55,181 bases of DNA from Lentisphaeria bacterium. GTDB taxonomy: Bacteria > Verrucomicrobiota > Lentisphaeria > Oligosphaerales > Oligosphaeraceae. Location of the stretch: NCBI GenBank assembly GCA_016303095.1, contig JAEDMH010000003.1, forward strand, positions 1 through 55,181. The letters run 5' to 3'. Of the stretch, positions 16,382 through 24,577 are shown one piece after another (positions within the stretch are counted from its first letter, which is position 1; each line of letters begins with the position of its first letter). Both the position numbers and the translations under genes were made by a program. The notes under the pieces are model-generated. The model was not told the origin of the DNA. It did not search any database and was given only the letters and a program-made list of their open reading frames with translations.

Positions 16382-17535
16382 AGGGCGTCCTCCTGGGCTT
16401 GCTTGGGCAGGGGAGCATCGACGGGCTGGGACTCTTCTGCGTCTTCTTCCCTAGGCGCATCGGGAGCCGGAGCCTCCTGCCGCGGGGCGGTTTCCTCCGT
16501 CTCCGAGAGCAGGGCGTCCTCCTCCTGAAGGCGTTGTTCCAACTGGGCGATGCGGTGGCGTTGGCCCGTGGAGGCGGGGGTGACCAGGAGGCATCCCAGT
16601 TCGGGATACCGTGCCCAGGGAAGTTCCAGGAGGATATGGCTTTCCCGTCCGGAGGCCAGACGTTCCCGGGGATCCCAGATGTGCCCCATGGCGGCCCCAA
16701 AGCGCTGGCAGGCTTCCTTCTCCACCACGTCCTCGTTCTTGCCCCCTTCCAGCCAAACGGCCTTTTCCGGGGTCAGGGCCAGGGCCTCCAAGGTCCTGGC
16801 CTGGGCAGGGGAGGGGAGAGAGCAGGGGAAGCCTCCCGTCTTGCCCAACGTCCGGGCCAGGGTCTGGGCTTCCTGGAGAGAAGGCCCCTCCTGTTGGAAA
16901 CGCTGGCAGAGGCGCTCCAGTTCCTGAGGGGGCAGGGTGCCGTCCAGGGCCTGGGTCAATTCCCGGAAGGCGGTCACGCCCAGGGGTTCCTGGCTGACAT
17001 AGAAGGGGGGGGATTTCCTGGACGCCACCAGTTGGAAGGTCACCCCATGGAGGCTGGTGAAGGTCTTGGGGGGAGGCAGCTGATTCAGGCGGGCCTCCAT
17101 CTGCCGCAGCTGCCGCTGCAAGGCCGGCAGGGCATTCTGCTGCTCCGCTCCATATTTCTGGAGCTTGTCCACATAGGTGTAAAGGTAGGTCTTCTCCTGC
17201 TTCAACAATTGACGCTTCTCGCTATACAGAGAAAGCTCGGTCTGAAATTCCACCTGCCGCTGAAGATCCCGCTCCAGACTCTCCAAAAGCGCCAGCCCGC
17301 GACGACGCAGGCGCAAGGCCTGAAGGGCGGATTCCTCCGGATCCGGAACGCGGAAGGCCTCCCCCACCGCCTTGAAAAAAGCCAGGTACTCCTCCGTGTT
17401 CTTCTGGTGGATGCTCTGCAGGATGGAAAAATCCTCCTGCAACTCCTGAAAACTCTTGGGGCTCTGCTGAACCGTCTGGGCAGGCAAGCCCAGGGCGAGA
17501 AGAGGACACAGAAGAAGGAGAAGAAGGAGGGACAT
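16378..17535 (-). CDS. Secreted coiled-coil protein of unknown function
   Basis: A 385-residue exported protein with a very hydrophobic signal peptide (SLLLLLLLCPLLALGLPAQ). A long charged helical region (about 80-155, with repeated Leu/Gln/Glu heptads) is predicted coiled coil. The middle is mixed, a second helical stretch follows (AQLEQRLQEEDALLSE), and the tail is acidic and Pro/Glu-rich. No enzyme motif was recognised. It is the first gene of an operon with the next secreted protein (4-nt overlap), rhaA and the ACT gene. Its promoter region carries a 15-mer shared with the gene at 45855. Confidence 0.7.
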   Translation of the reverse strand: MSLLLLLLLCPLLALGLPAQTVQQSPKSFQELQEDFSILQSIHQKNTEEYLAFFKAVGEAFRVPDPEESALQALRLRRRGLALLESLERDLQRQVEFQTELSLYSEKRQLLKQEKTYLYTYVDKLQKYGAEQQNALPALQRQLRQMEARLNQLPPPKTFTSLHGVTFQLVASRKSPPFYVSQEPLGVTAFRELTQALDGTLPPQELERLCQRFQQEGPSLQEAQTLARTLGKTGGFPCSLPSPAQARTLEALALTPEKAVWLEGGKNEDVVEKEACQRFGAAMGHIWDPRERLASGRESHILLELPWARYPELGCLLVTPASTGQRHRIAQLEQRLQEEDALLSETEETAPRQEAPAPDAPREEDAEESQPVDAPLPKQAQEDAL

Positions 17536-17559
17536 GGGGCAAATGAGGTGCTTGATTTT

Positions 17560-17574
17560 TTATAACTTGTTTAT
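17560..17574 (-). promoter_or_regulatory. Conserved upstream element, copy 1
   Basis: On the minus strand this reads ATAAACAAGTTATAA and ends 24 nt before the ATG at 17535. The same 15-mer occurs on the plus strand at 45818-45832, 22 nt before the ATG of another secreted-protein gene; extended by six bases upstream the two agree at 19 of 21 positions. With flanking bases it becomes TTATAA-ACAAG-TTATAA, a symmetric pair of AT boxes. It is likely a promoter core or operator. Confidence 0.6.
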
Positions 17575-17604
17575 AATCAATGGCTTATAATATTTTAGGA
17601 AGAG

Positions 17605-17640
17605 CCCCGAAGGAGAAGGGGGGGGACTTCTCCTTCGGGG
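17605..17640 (-). terminator. Strong hairpin after rhaB
   Basis: Perfect 14-bp arms (CCCCGAAGGAGAAG and its complement) enclose an 8-nt loop, 9 nt after the rhaB stop. On the minus strand it is followed by CTCTTCCTAAAATATT, a weak T-rich tail. It separates the rhaB operon from the one starting at 17535. Confidence 0.75.
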
Positions 17641-17649
17641 TGGGTGGGG

Positions 17650-19140
17650 TTAGCCGATGGACTTTCCTCCCTGGCAGACCTTTTGGTAGCGGAGGAAGGC
17701 CTTTTCCCAGAGGGGGGCGTCGGCGGGTTCGTAGCGTTGGGTGGGGGTGGAGGCGCCCACGATCTTCCGTGCGGTTTCCAGGTCGGGGATGTCTCCGGTG
17801 GCCATGGCCTGTCCCAGGATGTTTCCCATGGCGGTGGCTTCCACGGGGCCGGTGATCACGGGGGCCTGAATGGCGTTGGCGGTGAACTCGTTGAGGAGGA
17901 CGTTCTGGCATCCTCCCCCCACCAGGTGGAGGACGGTGAGCTTGGTCTTCAGGAGTTCCTCCAGTTCATTCCAGGTTTGGCGGTAGCGGAGGGCCAGGGA
18001 CTCCAGGGCGACGCGGATGATTTGGGCGGGGGTTTCCGGTTCCGGCTGTCCGCTCTCCCGGCAGAATTGACGGATTCTGGCAGGCATGTCTCCGGGGGCT
18101 TCGAAGAGGTGGTCGTTGGGGTTGATGACGGCCAGGAAGGGGGTGGCCTCCTTCCGGGCCATCTCCGCCAATTCCCCGAAGGAATACTTCTTCCCCTCCC
18201 GCAGCCACTGGTTTCGGCATTCCTGGATGAGCCAAAGGCCCATGATGTTCTTCAGGAAGCGGATGGTGTTGCCTACGCCGCCCTCGTTGGTGTAGTTGGC
18301 GGCCAGGGCCGCCTCGTCGGTGCGGGGGGCGGGGAGCTCCACGCCCATGAGACTCCAGGTGCCGCTGGAGAGGTAGGCCCAGTTCTTTTCGCCGCTGGAG
18401 GGGACCGCCGCCACGGCGGAGGCGGTGTCGTGGCTTCCGATGAGAATCACGGGGATGGGGCCGCAGCCCATTTCCTGCTGCAGGGCGGGGGAGAGAGGGG
18501 CGGCCACGGTGCAGGAGGGGAGGATTTCCGGGAAGAGGGAGCGCTTCAGTCCCAGGGCGTCGATGATTTTCCAGGACCAGTCTCCGGTATGGGGATTGTA
18601 GAGCTGGGAGGTGGTGGCGATGGAGGATTCGGCGGCCACCTTTCCGCAGAGGAGATAGGTGAGGGCGTTGGGGATGAAGAGGAGCTTGTCCGCCTGCTGC
18701 AGGGCTTCTTCGCCGTCCCGCAGGGAGGCGGAGAGCTGGAAGATGGTGTTCAGGTTCATGAACTGGATGCCCGTCTCCTGGTAGATCTCCTCCCGGGAGA
18801 TCCGCTGGAAGGTCCAAGGCATGACGTCATCGGTGCGGGGATCCCGGTAGTGGTGAGGCAGGCCCAGCAGCTTGCCCTCCTTTCCCAGGTAGCAGAGATC
18901 CACGCCCCAGGTGTCGATGCCGATGCCGTCGATGGTCTTTCCGGTGGCCAGGGCCTTCCGGAGTCCCTCCCGGATTTCGGCGAAGAGGGTGTGGATGTCC
19001 CAATAGAGGTGTCCCTCCACCTCGTGGGGGCCGTTGGCGAAGCGATGGAGTTCCTCCAGGTCGATGGTCTTGCCGTCGAAGTTACCCAGGATGGCCCGTC
19101 CGCTGGACGCGCCCAAGTCGAAGGCCAGGAAATGTTTCAT
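17650..19140 (-). CDS. rhaB: Rhamnulokinase
   Basis: Phosphorylates L-rhamnulose at O-1 using ATP, the second step of rhamnose catabolism. The 496-residue FGGY-family kinase has the N-terminal phosphate loop FDLGASSGRAI, the substrate motif GIDTWGVDLCYL with the catalytic Asp region, the hinge NEGGVGNTIRFLKNIMGLW, and the adenosine motif VGGGCQN. Length fits RhaB (about 490). The start at 19140 gives the canonical MKHFLAFDLGAS N-terminus and overlaps the metallophosphoesterase stop (ATGA), so it is translationally coupled to that gene. It is the last gene of an operon that begins with a two-component pair, and a strong hairpin follows. Confidence 0.95.
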   Translation of the reverse strand: MKHFLAFDLGASSGRAILGNFDGKTIDLEELHRFANGPHEVEGHLYWDIHTLFAEIREGLRKALATGKTIDGIGIDTWGVDLCYLGKEGKLLGLPHHYRDPRTDDVMPWTFQRISREEIYQETGIQFMNLNTIFQLSASLRDGEEALQQADKLLFIPNALTYLLCGKVAAESSIATTSQLYNPHTGDWSWKIIDALGLKRSLFPEILPSCTVAAPLSPALQQEMGCGPIPVILIGSHDTASAVAAVPSSGEKNWAYLSSGTWSLMGVELPAPRTDEAALAANYTNEGGVGNTIRFLKNIMGLWLIQECRNQWLREGKKYSFGELAEMARKEATPFLAVINPNDHLFEAPGDMPARIRQFCRESGQPEPETPAQIIRVALESLALRYRQTWNELEELLKTKLTVLHLVGGGCQNVLLNEFTANAIQAPVITGPVEATAMGNILGQAMATGDIPDLETARKIVGASTPTQRYEPADAPLWEKAFLRYQKVCQGGKSIG

Positions 19141-19994
19141 GGTGTTTCCTTTCGCTGCAGGAGATAAGGGGTGAAGGTGCCGTCCTCCGGCTGGAAATCC
19201 AGGAGGGAGCAGGAGGGATGGAGAGTGAGGGAGCCTGCGCCCACGAGCCACGGGCCTCCTTGGTGGGGGGGGAGGAGGAAGGGGCGGTGGATATGGCCTG
19301 CGCAGTATGCCTGGAAGAGGCCTTCTTTCCCCCATTGAAGGAGTCGCTTCCAACCCACCAGCTGGGAGCGCCAGAAGATGGGTTTTCCCTTAGGCCCCAG
19401 AAGGGGGAAATGGCAGGCCAGCAGGCGGGCGGCTCCCTGGCAGGGACGGTGGAGAATATAGCCCAGTTTATCCCAGTCGCAGGGAGGCATGGCGCCCTGG
19501 GAGAGCCAGGGGGCGCAGGGGTGGGCGGGGGAGAGGAGCACCACCTCCAGGGGGCCTAGAGGCCGGGCCAGAGGGAGCTCTTCCCATTCTCTGCCCTGGT
19601 TGAGGGTGCGAAAGGTTTCCCGGAGGGGGGGGAGGCTGTCCGAGACGTAGGCGTCGTGGTTTCCGGGCACGTAGAGAAAGTTTTCCCCGAAGGCCTCTTT
19701 CAGGGGGGCGAGGAAGCGTTCGGCCCGCCGGAACTCCTCCGAGGAGCCAATGGAAGTGAGGTCTCCCGTGCAGAGGACGGCATCCACGGCGTTTTCCTGG
19801 CTCCAGGCGGGGAGTCCCGTCAGCAGATCCAGGGAGAGATGGCCGTGTCGGGAGAGGAGATGGTTGAGCCTTCCCAGGCATCGTTTGTCCAGGAGATACC
19901 GCCAGGACCAGTCGGGGATGCCCACGTGGATGTCGGAGAAGTGGAGGATTCGGAAGGCACCCCTGGGCTTAGGGGGAGGGGAGGCGAGGGGCAT
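19137..19994 (-). CDS. Calcineurin-like metallophosphoesterase
   Basis: Cytosolic dimetal phosphoesterase of 285 residues. All five family motifs are visible: FSDIHVG (D-x-H) near the N-terminus, CTGDLTS (GD), VPGNHDAY (GNHD), LACHFPLL and AGHIHRP (GHxH). The arrangement resembles CpdA/Icc-type phosphodiesterases, but the substrate cannot be fixed from sequence. It begins 27 nt after the response-regulator gene and overlaps rhaB by 4 nt, which places it in the same transcript. A role in clearing phosphorylated sugars or a signalling nucleotide is speculation. Confidence 0.85.
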   Translation of the reverse strand: MPLASPPPKPRGAFRILHFSDIHVGIPDWSWRYLLDKRCLGRLNHLLSRHGHLSLDLLTGLPAWSQENAVDAVLCTGDLTSIGSSEEFRRAERFLAPLKEAFGENFLYVPGNHDAYVSDSLPPLRETFRTLNQGREWEELPLARPLGPLEVVLLSPAHPCAPWLSQGAMPPCDWDKLGYILHRPCQGAARLLACHFPLLGPKGKPIFWRSQLVGWKRLLQWGKEGLFQAYCAGHIHRPFLLPPHQGGPWLVGAGSLTLHPSCSLLDFQPEDGTFTPYLLQRKETP

Positions 19995-20021
19995 GGGGCG
20001 GGCGGGGGCTTCGTCCTGGGG

Positions 20022-21449
20022 TTATTCCTCCCGTTCCCGAAGGCTGTCCAGTTCGGGATATTGGAGGATACGGCGTTGGAGGGTGCGTCGGCTGATTCCC
20101 AGGATCTCCGCCGCCCGGGTGCGGTTTCCGCCGGCCTGTTCCAAGGCGCGCTTCATGGCGGCCAATTCATTGGCGCGGATATCCAGGGGCATGGGGGGAG
20201 GCGGGGGAGGAGTTTCCTGGGGGGCGGGCTCCGCCGTCTTCTCCGGCTGTCGGTTCTCCGTCTCCGGAGAGGGGGAGGCGGCAAAGGCGTCCACGATTTC
20301 CCGGGGGATGTCGGTGACGGTGAGAAGGTTTCCCCGGGTCATGACCACCATGCGCTCCACGCAATTGCGCAGCTCCCGGATGTTGCCGGGCCATCGGTAG
20401 GCGGCAAGCACCTCCAGGGCGTCCCGGGCGATGCCGTGGATCTCCTTCCCGTTGTCCCGGGAGAGTTCCTGGAGGAAATGATCCAGGAGGGCGGGAATGT
20501 CTTCCGGATGCTCCCGGAGGGGAGGGAGTTGGAGATTCACCACATTGAGGCGGAAGAAGAGATCCTCCCGGAAGGTGCCCTCCTTCACCATGGCCTTCAG
20601 GTCCCGGTTGGTGGCGGCCACCAGACGCACATCCACGGGAATGGTGGTGGAGCCTCCCACCCGTTCCAGGGTGCGATTCTCCAGCACCCGGAGGAGCTTG
20701 ACCTGGGTGGAGAGGGAGATTTCCCCGATCTCGTCCAGGAAAAGGGTGCCCCGATCCGCTTTTTCAAAGCGTCCGATGACCCGTTCCTGGGCGCCGGTGA
20801 AGGCCCCCTTCTCATGGCCGAAAAGCTCGCTCTCCAGCAAATTCTCGTTCAAGGCGGCGCAGTGGACCGCCACAAAGGGACCCCGCTTCCGGGGACTCCA
20901 TGCGTGAAGGGCGTGGGCGAAGAGTTCCTTGCCCGTGCCGCTCTCCCCGGTGATGAGCACGGTGGAACGGGAGGAGGCCACTTGCTGGGCCTTCTCCAGA
21001 AGCTGCCGCATGGCGGGAGAGGAGCCGATGATCCCCTCCGGGGCCTGGCCGCTTCCTCGACGCAGCTGGGCGCGACGCTTGGACAATTCCTCCAACCCCC
21101 GGTCGATCATCATCTCCAATTCGTCCAAATCCACGGGCTTGGTGAGATAGTCGTAGGCCCCCGCCCGCACGGCCTCCATGGCCGTTTGCACCGAACCGTA
21201 GGCGGTGAGCATGATGATCAGGGGAGCCTCCGGACGCTTGGAAACCTCCCGGGTGAAGGCCATCCCGTCCATCCCCGGCATCCGTAAATCCGTCAGCACA
21301 ATGTCCACCTTGCCGCTCTTGAGAAGCTCCATTCCCTGGAGGGCGTCGTTGGCCAGAAGCACCTGGTATTTGTCGGCAAAGGCGTCCCGGAGGCCCTCGC
21401 GGGTGTTGCGTTCGTCGTCGATGACGAGGATGACGGGGAGTGATGGCAT
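20022..21449 (-). CDS. Sigma-54-dependent response regulator, NtrC family
   Basis: Activator of sigma-54 promoters, 475 residues, with an intact three-part layout. Receiver: DDE at 11-13, phosphoacceptor Asp54, Thr82 in the LTAYG switch segment, Lys104 in YLTKP. AAA+ domain: Walker A GESGTGKE at about 168-175, the sigma-54 contact loop GAFTGA at 215-220, and GTLFLDEIG. C-terminal Fis-type helix-turn-helix: GGNRTRAAEILGISRRTLQRRI. A Pro-rich linker precedes the HTH. It follows the histidine kinase gene by 8 nt, clearly as its partner. Targets are unknown; no confident -24/-12 promoter was identified in the window. Confidence 0.93.
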   Translation of the reverse strand: MPSLPVILVIDDERNTREGLRDAFADKYQVLLANDALQGMELLKSGKVDIVLTDLRMPGMDGMAFTREVSKRPEAPLIIMLTAYGSVQTAMEAVRAGAYDYLTKPVDLDELEMMIDRGLEELSKRRAQLRRGSGQAPEGIIGSSPAMRQLLEKAQQVASSRSTVLITGESGTGKELFAHALHAWSPRKRGPFVAVHCAALNENLLESELFGHEKGAFTGAQERVIGRFEKADRGTLFLDEIGEISLSTQVKLLRVLENRTLERVGGSTTIPVDVRLVAATNRDLKAMVKEGTFREDLFFRLNVVNLQLPPLREHPEDIPALLDHFLQELSRDNGKEIHGIARDALEVLAAYRWPGNIRELRNCVERMVVMTRGNLLTVTDIPREIVDAFAASPSPETENRQPEKTAEPAPQETPPPPPPMPLDIRANELAAMKRALEQAGGNRTRAAEILGISRRTLQRRILQYPELDSLREREE

Positions 21450-21457
21450 GGGGGGGG

Positions 21458-22657
21458 TCAGGATTCGGGGCCGGAGAGTTGGCGGACGATGCGGGCGTAG
21501 CGGGGGAGGCTGATGGTGAAGGCCGCCCCGTCCCCGGGCTTGCTGTCCATGGAGAAGAGTCCGCCGTGGGCCCGGACGATGCGGTTGACAATCAGGAGGC
21601 CCAGCCCGTGTCCCTCTGCCTTGGTGGTGTAGTAGGGTTCCAGAAGATGGGAGAGCTGTTCGGCGTTCAGGCCGGGACCGTTGTCGGCAAAGCGCAATTG
21701 CACGGAGGCGTCGTCCACGGTGCAGAGGATTTGGAGAGCCCCCCCGCTTTCCATGGCTTGCATGGCGTTCTTGATGAGATTGAAGAAGGCCTGGGTCAAC
21801 TGTCCCGGGTCTCCGGAGATGGAGGGGACGAAGACGGGGAAGTCCAAATGGACTTGGATTTCCTTGGCTTGGAGTTCTGGCTCCAGGAAGTGAAGGGTGT
21901 TGACCATCAGTTCCTGGACGTTGACGGGGACTCGTTCCAGGTGTCCGGGGCGGACGGCGTTGAGGAAATTTTTGACGATGCCGTCCATTCGGGCCAATTC
22001 CTGTCCGGCGATATCCACGAAATGCTGGGCGGCCTCCTGGGCGCCATCAGGGGGATTTCCCCGGAGTTTTCGTTTGAGGATTTGGAGATGGATTCCCAGA
22101 GTGTTGAGGGGGTTTCCCAGTTCATGGGCCACGCCGGCGGCCAGTTGGGTGATGGCGGTGAAGGTCTGGGTTTCCAGATTCTTCTCGCTGCTTGCCTTTC
22201 GTTCCGTGATGTCGTGGAAGATGAGGGTGGCCAGGAGCTTGCCTTTGTGGGGGAGCTCCGGGGAGGTGGCCGCAGGCAGGAAATAGAGGGAGAGGAAGCG
22301 GCGCTCCGGATAGGTGACCTCCCATTCCGTGCGGCTGAAGCGTCCCCAATGTTCCGGGGGGGTGTTCTTGAGCTGCTCCCAGTCAAACTGGCGGAAGTAC
22401 GGGGCGATGGGCTGGCCCTCGGCGTTCTCGGGAATGCCGAAGAGCTCCCGGGCGGTGGGATTCACCAGGTAGATGTTTAAATCCCGGTCCACCACCAGGA
22501 TCCCCTCCTTCAGGGTCTTGAAGATGTCCCGGAAAATCTCCTCGAGAAGCCCCTGCTCGTTGAGGAGGCTCCGAAGGCAGTTCCGCAGGGCGGGGGCGTC
22601 CAACGTGTCCAGCTTGTCCAGAAGACGGGTGCGGAGTTTGTCGTTGCGGGAGGACAT
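21458..22657 (-). CDS. Soluble PAS-containing histidine kinase, NtrB-like
   Basis: A 399-residue kinase without membrane segments, so it senses a cytoplasmic signal. Layout: a helical N-terminus (1-45), a PAS domain (about 46-150, ILVVDRDLNIYLVNPTARELFG), a dimerisation/phosphotransfer domain with His178 in GVAHELGNPLN, and a HATPase domain with the N box (LTQAFFNLIKNAMQAM), the G1 box (FADNGPGL) and G2 (GHGLGLLIVNRIVRAHGG). The H-box sequence and domain order match NtrB/ZraS-type partners of sigma-54 activators, and the cognate regulator follows 8 nt downstream. Leader CGTCTTCC-ATG. Confidence 0.92.
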   Translation of the reverse strand: MSSRNDKLRTRLLDKLDTLDAPALRNCLRSLLNEQGLLEEIFRDIFKTLKEGILVVDRDLNIYLVNPTARELFGIPENAEGQPIAPYFRQFDWEQLKNTPPEHWGRFSRTEWEVTYPERRFLSLYFLPAATSPELPHKGKLLATLIFHDITERKASSEKNLETQTFTAITQLAAGVAHELGNPLNTLGIHLQILKRKLRGNPPDGAQEAAQHFVDIAGQELARMDGIVKNFLNAVRPGHLERVPVNVQELMVNTLHFLEPELQAKEIQVHLDFPVFVPSISGDPGQLTQAFFNLIKNAMQAMESGGALQILCTVDDASVQLRFADNGPGLNAEQLSHLLEPYYTTKAEGHGLGLLIVNRIVRAHGGLFSMDSKPGDGAAFTISLPRYARIVRQLSGPES

Positions 22658-22688
22658 GGAAGACGGGAGGGGAAACGTGGGGATATGG

Positions 22689-22734
22689 AAAAACCGACGG
22701 TCCGCCGGCGTCAGAACGTCGGGGGAGCCGTCGG
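22689..22734 (-). terminator. Terminator after the TIGR04073 gene
   Basis: On the minus strand CCGACGG and CCGTCGG form 7-bp arms around a loop that holds a further small GC stem, followed directly by TTTTT. It lies 51 nt after the stop of the TIGR04073 gene and upstream of the histidine kinase gene, so the two are separate units. Confidence 0.7.
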
Positions 22735-22785
22735 CAAGGGGGGGAGGGGAGGGAGAGGGGGAATCCCCTCTCCGGAAGGATGGCC

Positions 22786-23667
22786 TTAGTAGCGCTTATG
22801 GAAGGCGGGCTTGTAGACCTTCCAGTTGGTGGCCTGGTCGGTGTCGTTGATGACGTAGGCCGGTTCGATGATGGGCTCCCAGCCGAAGGGGAAGGTCACC
22901 AGCTCCACCACGCCCACGCACTCCCGCACCAGGAAGCGCCAGAGCCCCAGGCCCACGCCCTTGGAGCAGCCGGCCAGGTCGCCTTCGTTTCTGGTCACCC
23001 GGAAGATGTTGTTGGGCACTTCCACGACGCCGAAGAGAATGTTGCAGATGCCCCGGCCAAACTGGTCGGCGGGCCGGCGCTCCAGCACGGGATTCAACTG
23101 GGCGTCATCCAAGGAGAGATCCAGGCCCACGAAGCCGGTGAAGAAGTCCAGGATTTCCACCGGGCGGATGGCCACGTAGAAGTGCACCAGAAGGAGATCC
23201 AGCTGGAGGCGGAGATCCCACTTGTCCCGCCGGAAATGGACATTCCGGTCATCCAGGCCGTAGACGCTGGATTCGGCGCGCCAGGGGCCGAAGGCGGCGG
23301 TGGCGTACTTTCCGTTGTGGTATTCGAAGGCGTCTACGTTGTTCTCATATTTGTCCACCAGCCACAGGGGGGGGAGGAAGTGGGGGAAGGCGACGCCGGT
23401 TTCGTTGTTGGCGTACAGGGAGAGCTGGGCGTATTCGGTGATGGCCACTTCGGCGCCCAGGCCCGGGCCCACGGCGATGCCGCAGCGCACCGTATCCAGG
23501 AGGTCGGAGAAGCGGTTCCAGAGATAGAGTTCGGACTGGACCAGGAAGGCGTTGGGATCCAGGAGGTCGTTGGAGGACTGGAATTCCTGGGCCTTCAGGG
23601 GCATGAGGCTGGCAGCGGCAACCAGGGTCAGGATTCCGAAGAGAAGTGAGACTTGGCTCTTGCGCAT
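22786..23667 (-). CDS. Exosortase-associated protein, TIGR04073 family
   Basis: A 293-residue exported protein. The start at 23667 gives a clean signal peptide (LLFGILTLVAAASLMPLKA); longer open frames upstream would need a TTG start. The C-terminal 90 residues carry the family hallmark: FGRGICNILFGVVEVPNNI, then a Gly-rich helix pair (GVGLGLWRFLVRECVGVVELVTFPF) and EPIIEPAYV. This family (function unknown) is known from Verrucomicrobia, Lentisphaerae and some delta-proteobacteria that sort proteins by exosortase. The N-terminal 190 residues, with several aromatic strands (FYVAIRPVEILDFFTGFVGL), are not part of that hallmark and look beta-rich. No exosortase gene is in the window. Confidence 0.8.
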   Translation of the reverse strand: MRKSQVSLLFGILTLVAAASLMPLKAQEFQSSNDLLDPNAFLVQSELYLWNRFSDLLDTVRCGIAVGPGLGAEVAITEYAQLSLYANNETGVAFPHFLPPLWLVDKYENNVDAFEYHNGKYATAAFGPWRAESSVYGLDDRNVHFRRDKWDLRLQLDLLLVHFYVAIRPVEILDFFTGFVGLDLSLDDAQLNPVLERRPADQFGRGICNILFGVVEVPNNIFRVTRNEGDLAGCSKGVGLGLWRFLVRECVGVVELVTFPFGWEPIIEPAYVINDTDQATNWKVYKPAFHKRY

Positions 23668-23959
23668 GGGGAGTGGGTCCTTTATGGAGTGAGCGGCCAT
23701 GGGCCGGAAAGCCGCGGGGAACGTCTCGCTCTCTCCGGGGGACAAGAGGCGGGGAGGAACGGAGCGTCCGCAACGGCATGCATGAAAATTCAAACGACTC
23801 CAATTTAGCTTGTGAATGATATTTTTAAAGCCACGGAGAACGAAAATTCTTTGCCAAAGAGAGAGAAATGTGGTTTTCCCTGGGAGGGAGGAGAGGATCC
23901 TGGGGAATCTTTCTCGGCCCCTTCTTCGTTGTTCCTGCTTCGGGAGGGAGGGGGAGGGG
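23668..23959 (-). other. Intergenic region, 292 nt
   Basis: This gap lies between the ABC ATPase stop and the TIGR04073 start. Its middle (23800-23860) is AT-rich compared with the surroundings and on the minus strand contains ATTCACAAGCTAAAT, which agrees with the conserved element of 17560-17574 at only 10 of 15 positions. A promoter for the TIGR04073 gene with a long leader is likely here but no hexamer pair is convincing. I see no gene. Confidence 0.4.
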
Positions 23960-24577
23960 CTATTCCTTGGGGGGAGGGAGAGGGAAATCCAGCGGGATGG
24001 CGTGGCCTATCTCCTGGTATTCCTTTTGATGGGTGGCTAGAATCATGACATGGGGGGCGGGATTCTGGTTCCATTCCTCCAGAAGACGGAGGCAGCGCTG
24101 GCCGCTTTGGGGGTCTTGGGCGCTGAAGGGTTCGTCCAAGAGGAGGAGATGGGGATTGACCAGGAGAGCGCGGAGGAGATTTCCCCGTTGGGCCTCCCCT
24201 CCGGAAAGCTCTGAGGGGCGGCAATCCCCTTTGTCCTCCAGACCGATTTTGCGGAGAAGCTCCTCCTGGCGTTCCCCGGGGGCCTGGGGGGCGGCCAGGG
24301 AGAGATTCTGGCGCAGGGTGAGCCAGGGGAGGAGTCTGGGTTCCTGGAAGACGAATCCCAGGGTGAGGGGGGCGGGGGTGCGGATGGCGCCCTCCTGGGG
24401 GGCAAGGAGGCGTGCCGCCAGGCGCAGGAAGGTGGTTTTTCCGCAGCCGGAGGGGCCGCGGAGGAGCCAGGTCTCCCCGGGGCGGGCGCTCCATTGGAGG
24501 CGCTGGAGGACGGGAGCGGGGGTCCCGGGCCATTGGAAGGTGACCTTTTGGAAGGCGAGGAGGGGGGCGGTCATCAT
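23960..24577 (-). CDS. ABC transporter ATPase, nitrate/sulfonate/taurine (NitT/TauT) type
   Basis: ATP-binding subunit of an importer, 205 residues from ATG 24577. Walker A GPSGCGKT at 41-48, signature LSGGEAQRG, Walker B LLLLDEPFSAQD, H-loop ATHQ. It is close to SsuB/TauB-type subunits but shorter than the usual 240-260 residues, with a trimmed C-terminus. The start overlaps the permease stop (ATGA), so the pair is coupled. No periplasmic substrate-binding protein gene is in the operon; the only extra envelope protein is a 145-residue lipoprotein. Substrate unknown. Confidence 0.88.
   Translation of the reverse strand: MMTAPLLAFQKVTFQWPGTPAPVLQRLQWSARPGETWLLRGPSGCGKTTFLRLAARLLAPQEGAIRTPAPLTLGFVFQEPRLLPWLTLRQNLSLAAPQAPGERQEELLRKIGLEDKGDCRPSELSGGEAQRGNLLRALLVNPHLLLLDEPFSAQDPQSGQRCLRLLEEWNQNPAPHVMILATHQKEYQEIGHAIPLDFPLPPPKE

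Noticed and set aside
23668..23793. Longer start for the TIGR04073 gene
   Set aside because: It would need a TTG start and would place a clear signal peptide 42 residues inside the protein.
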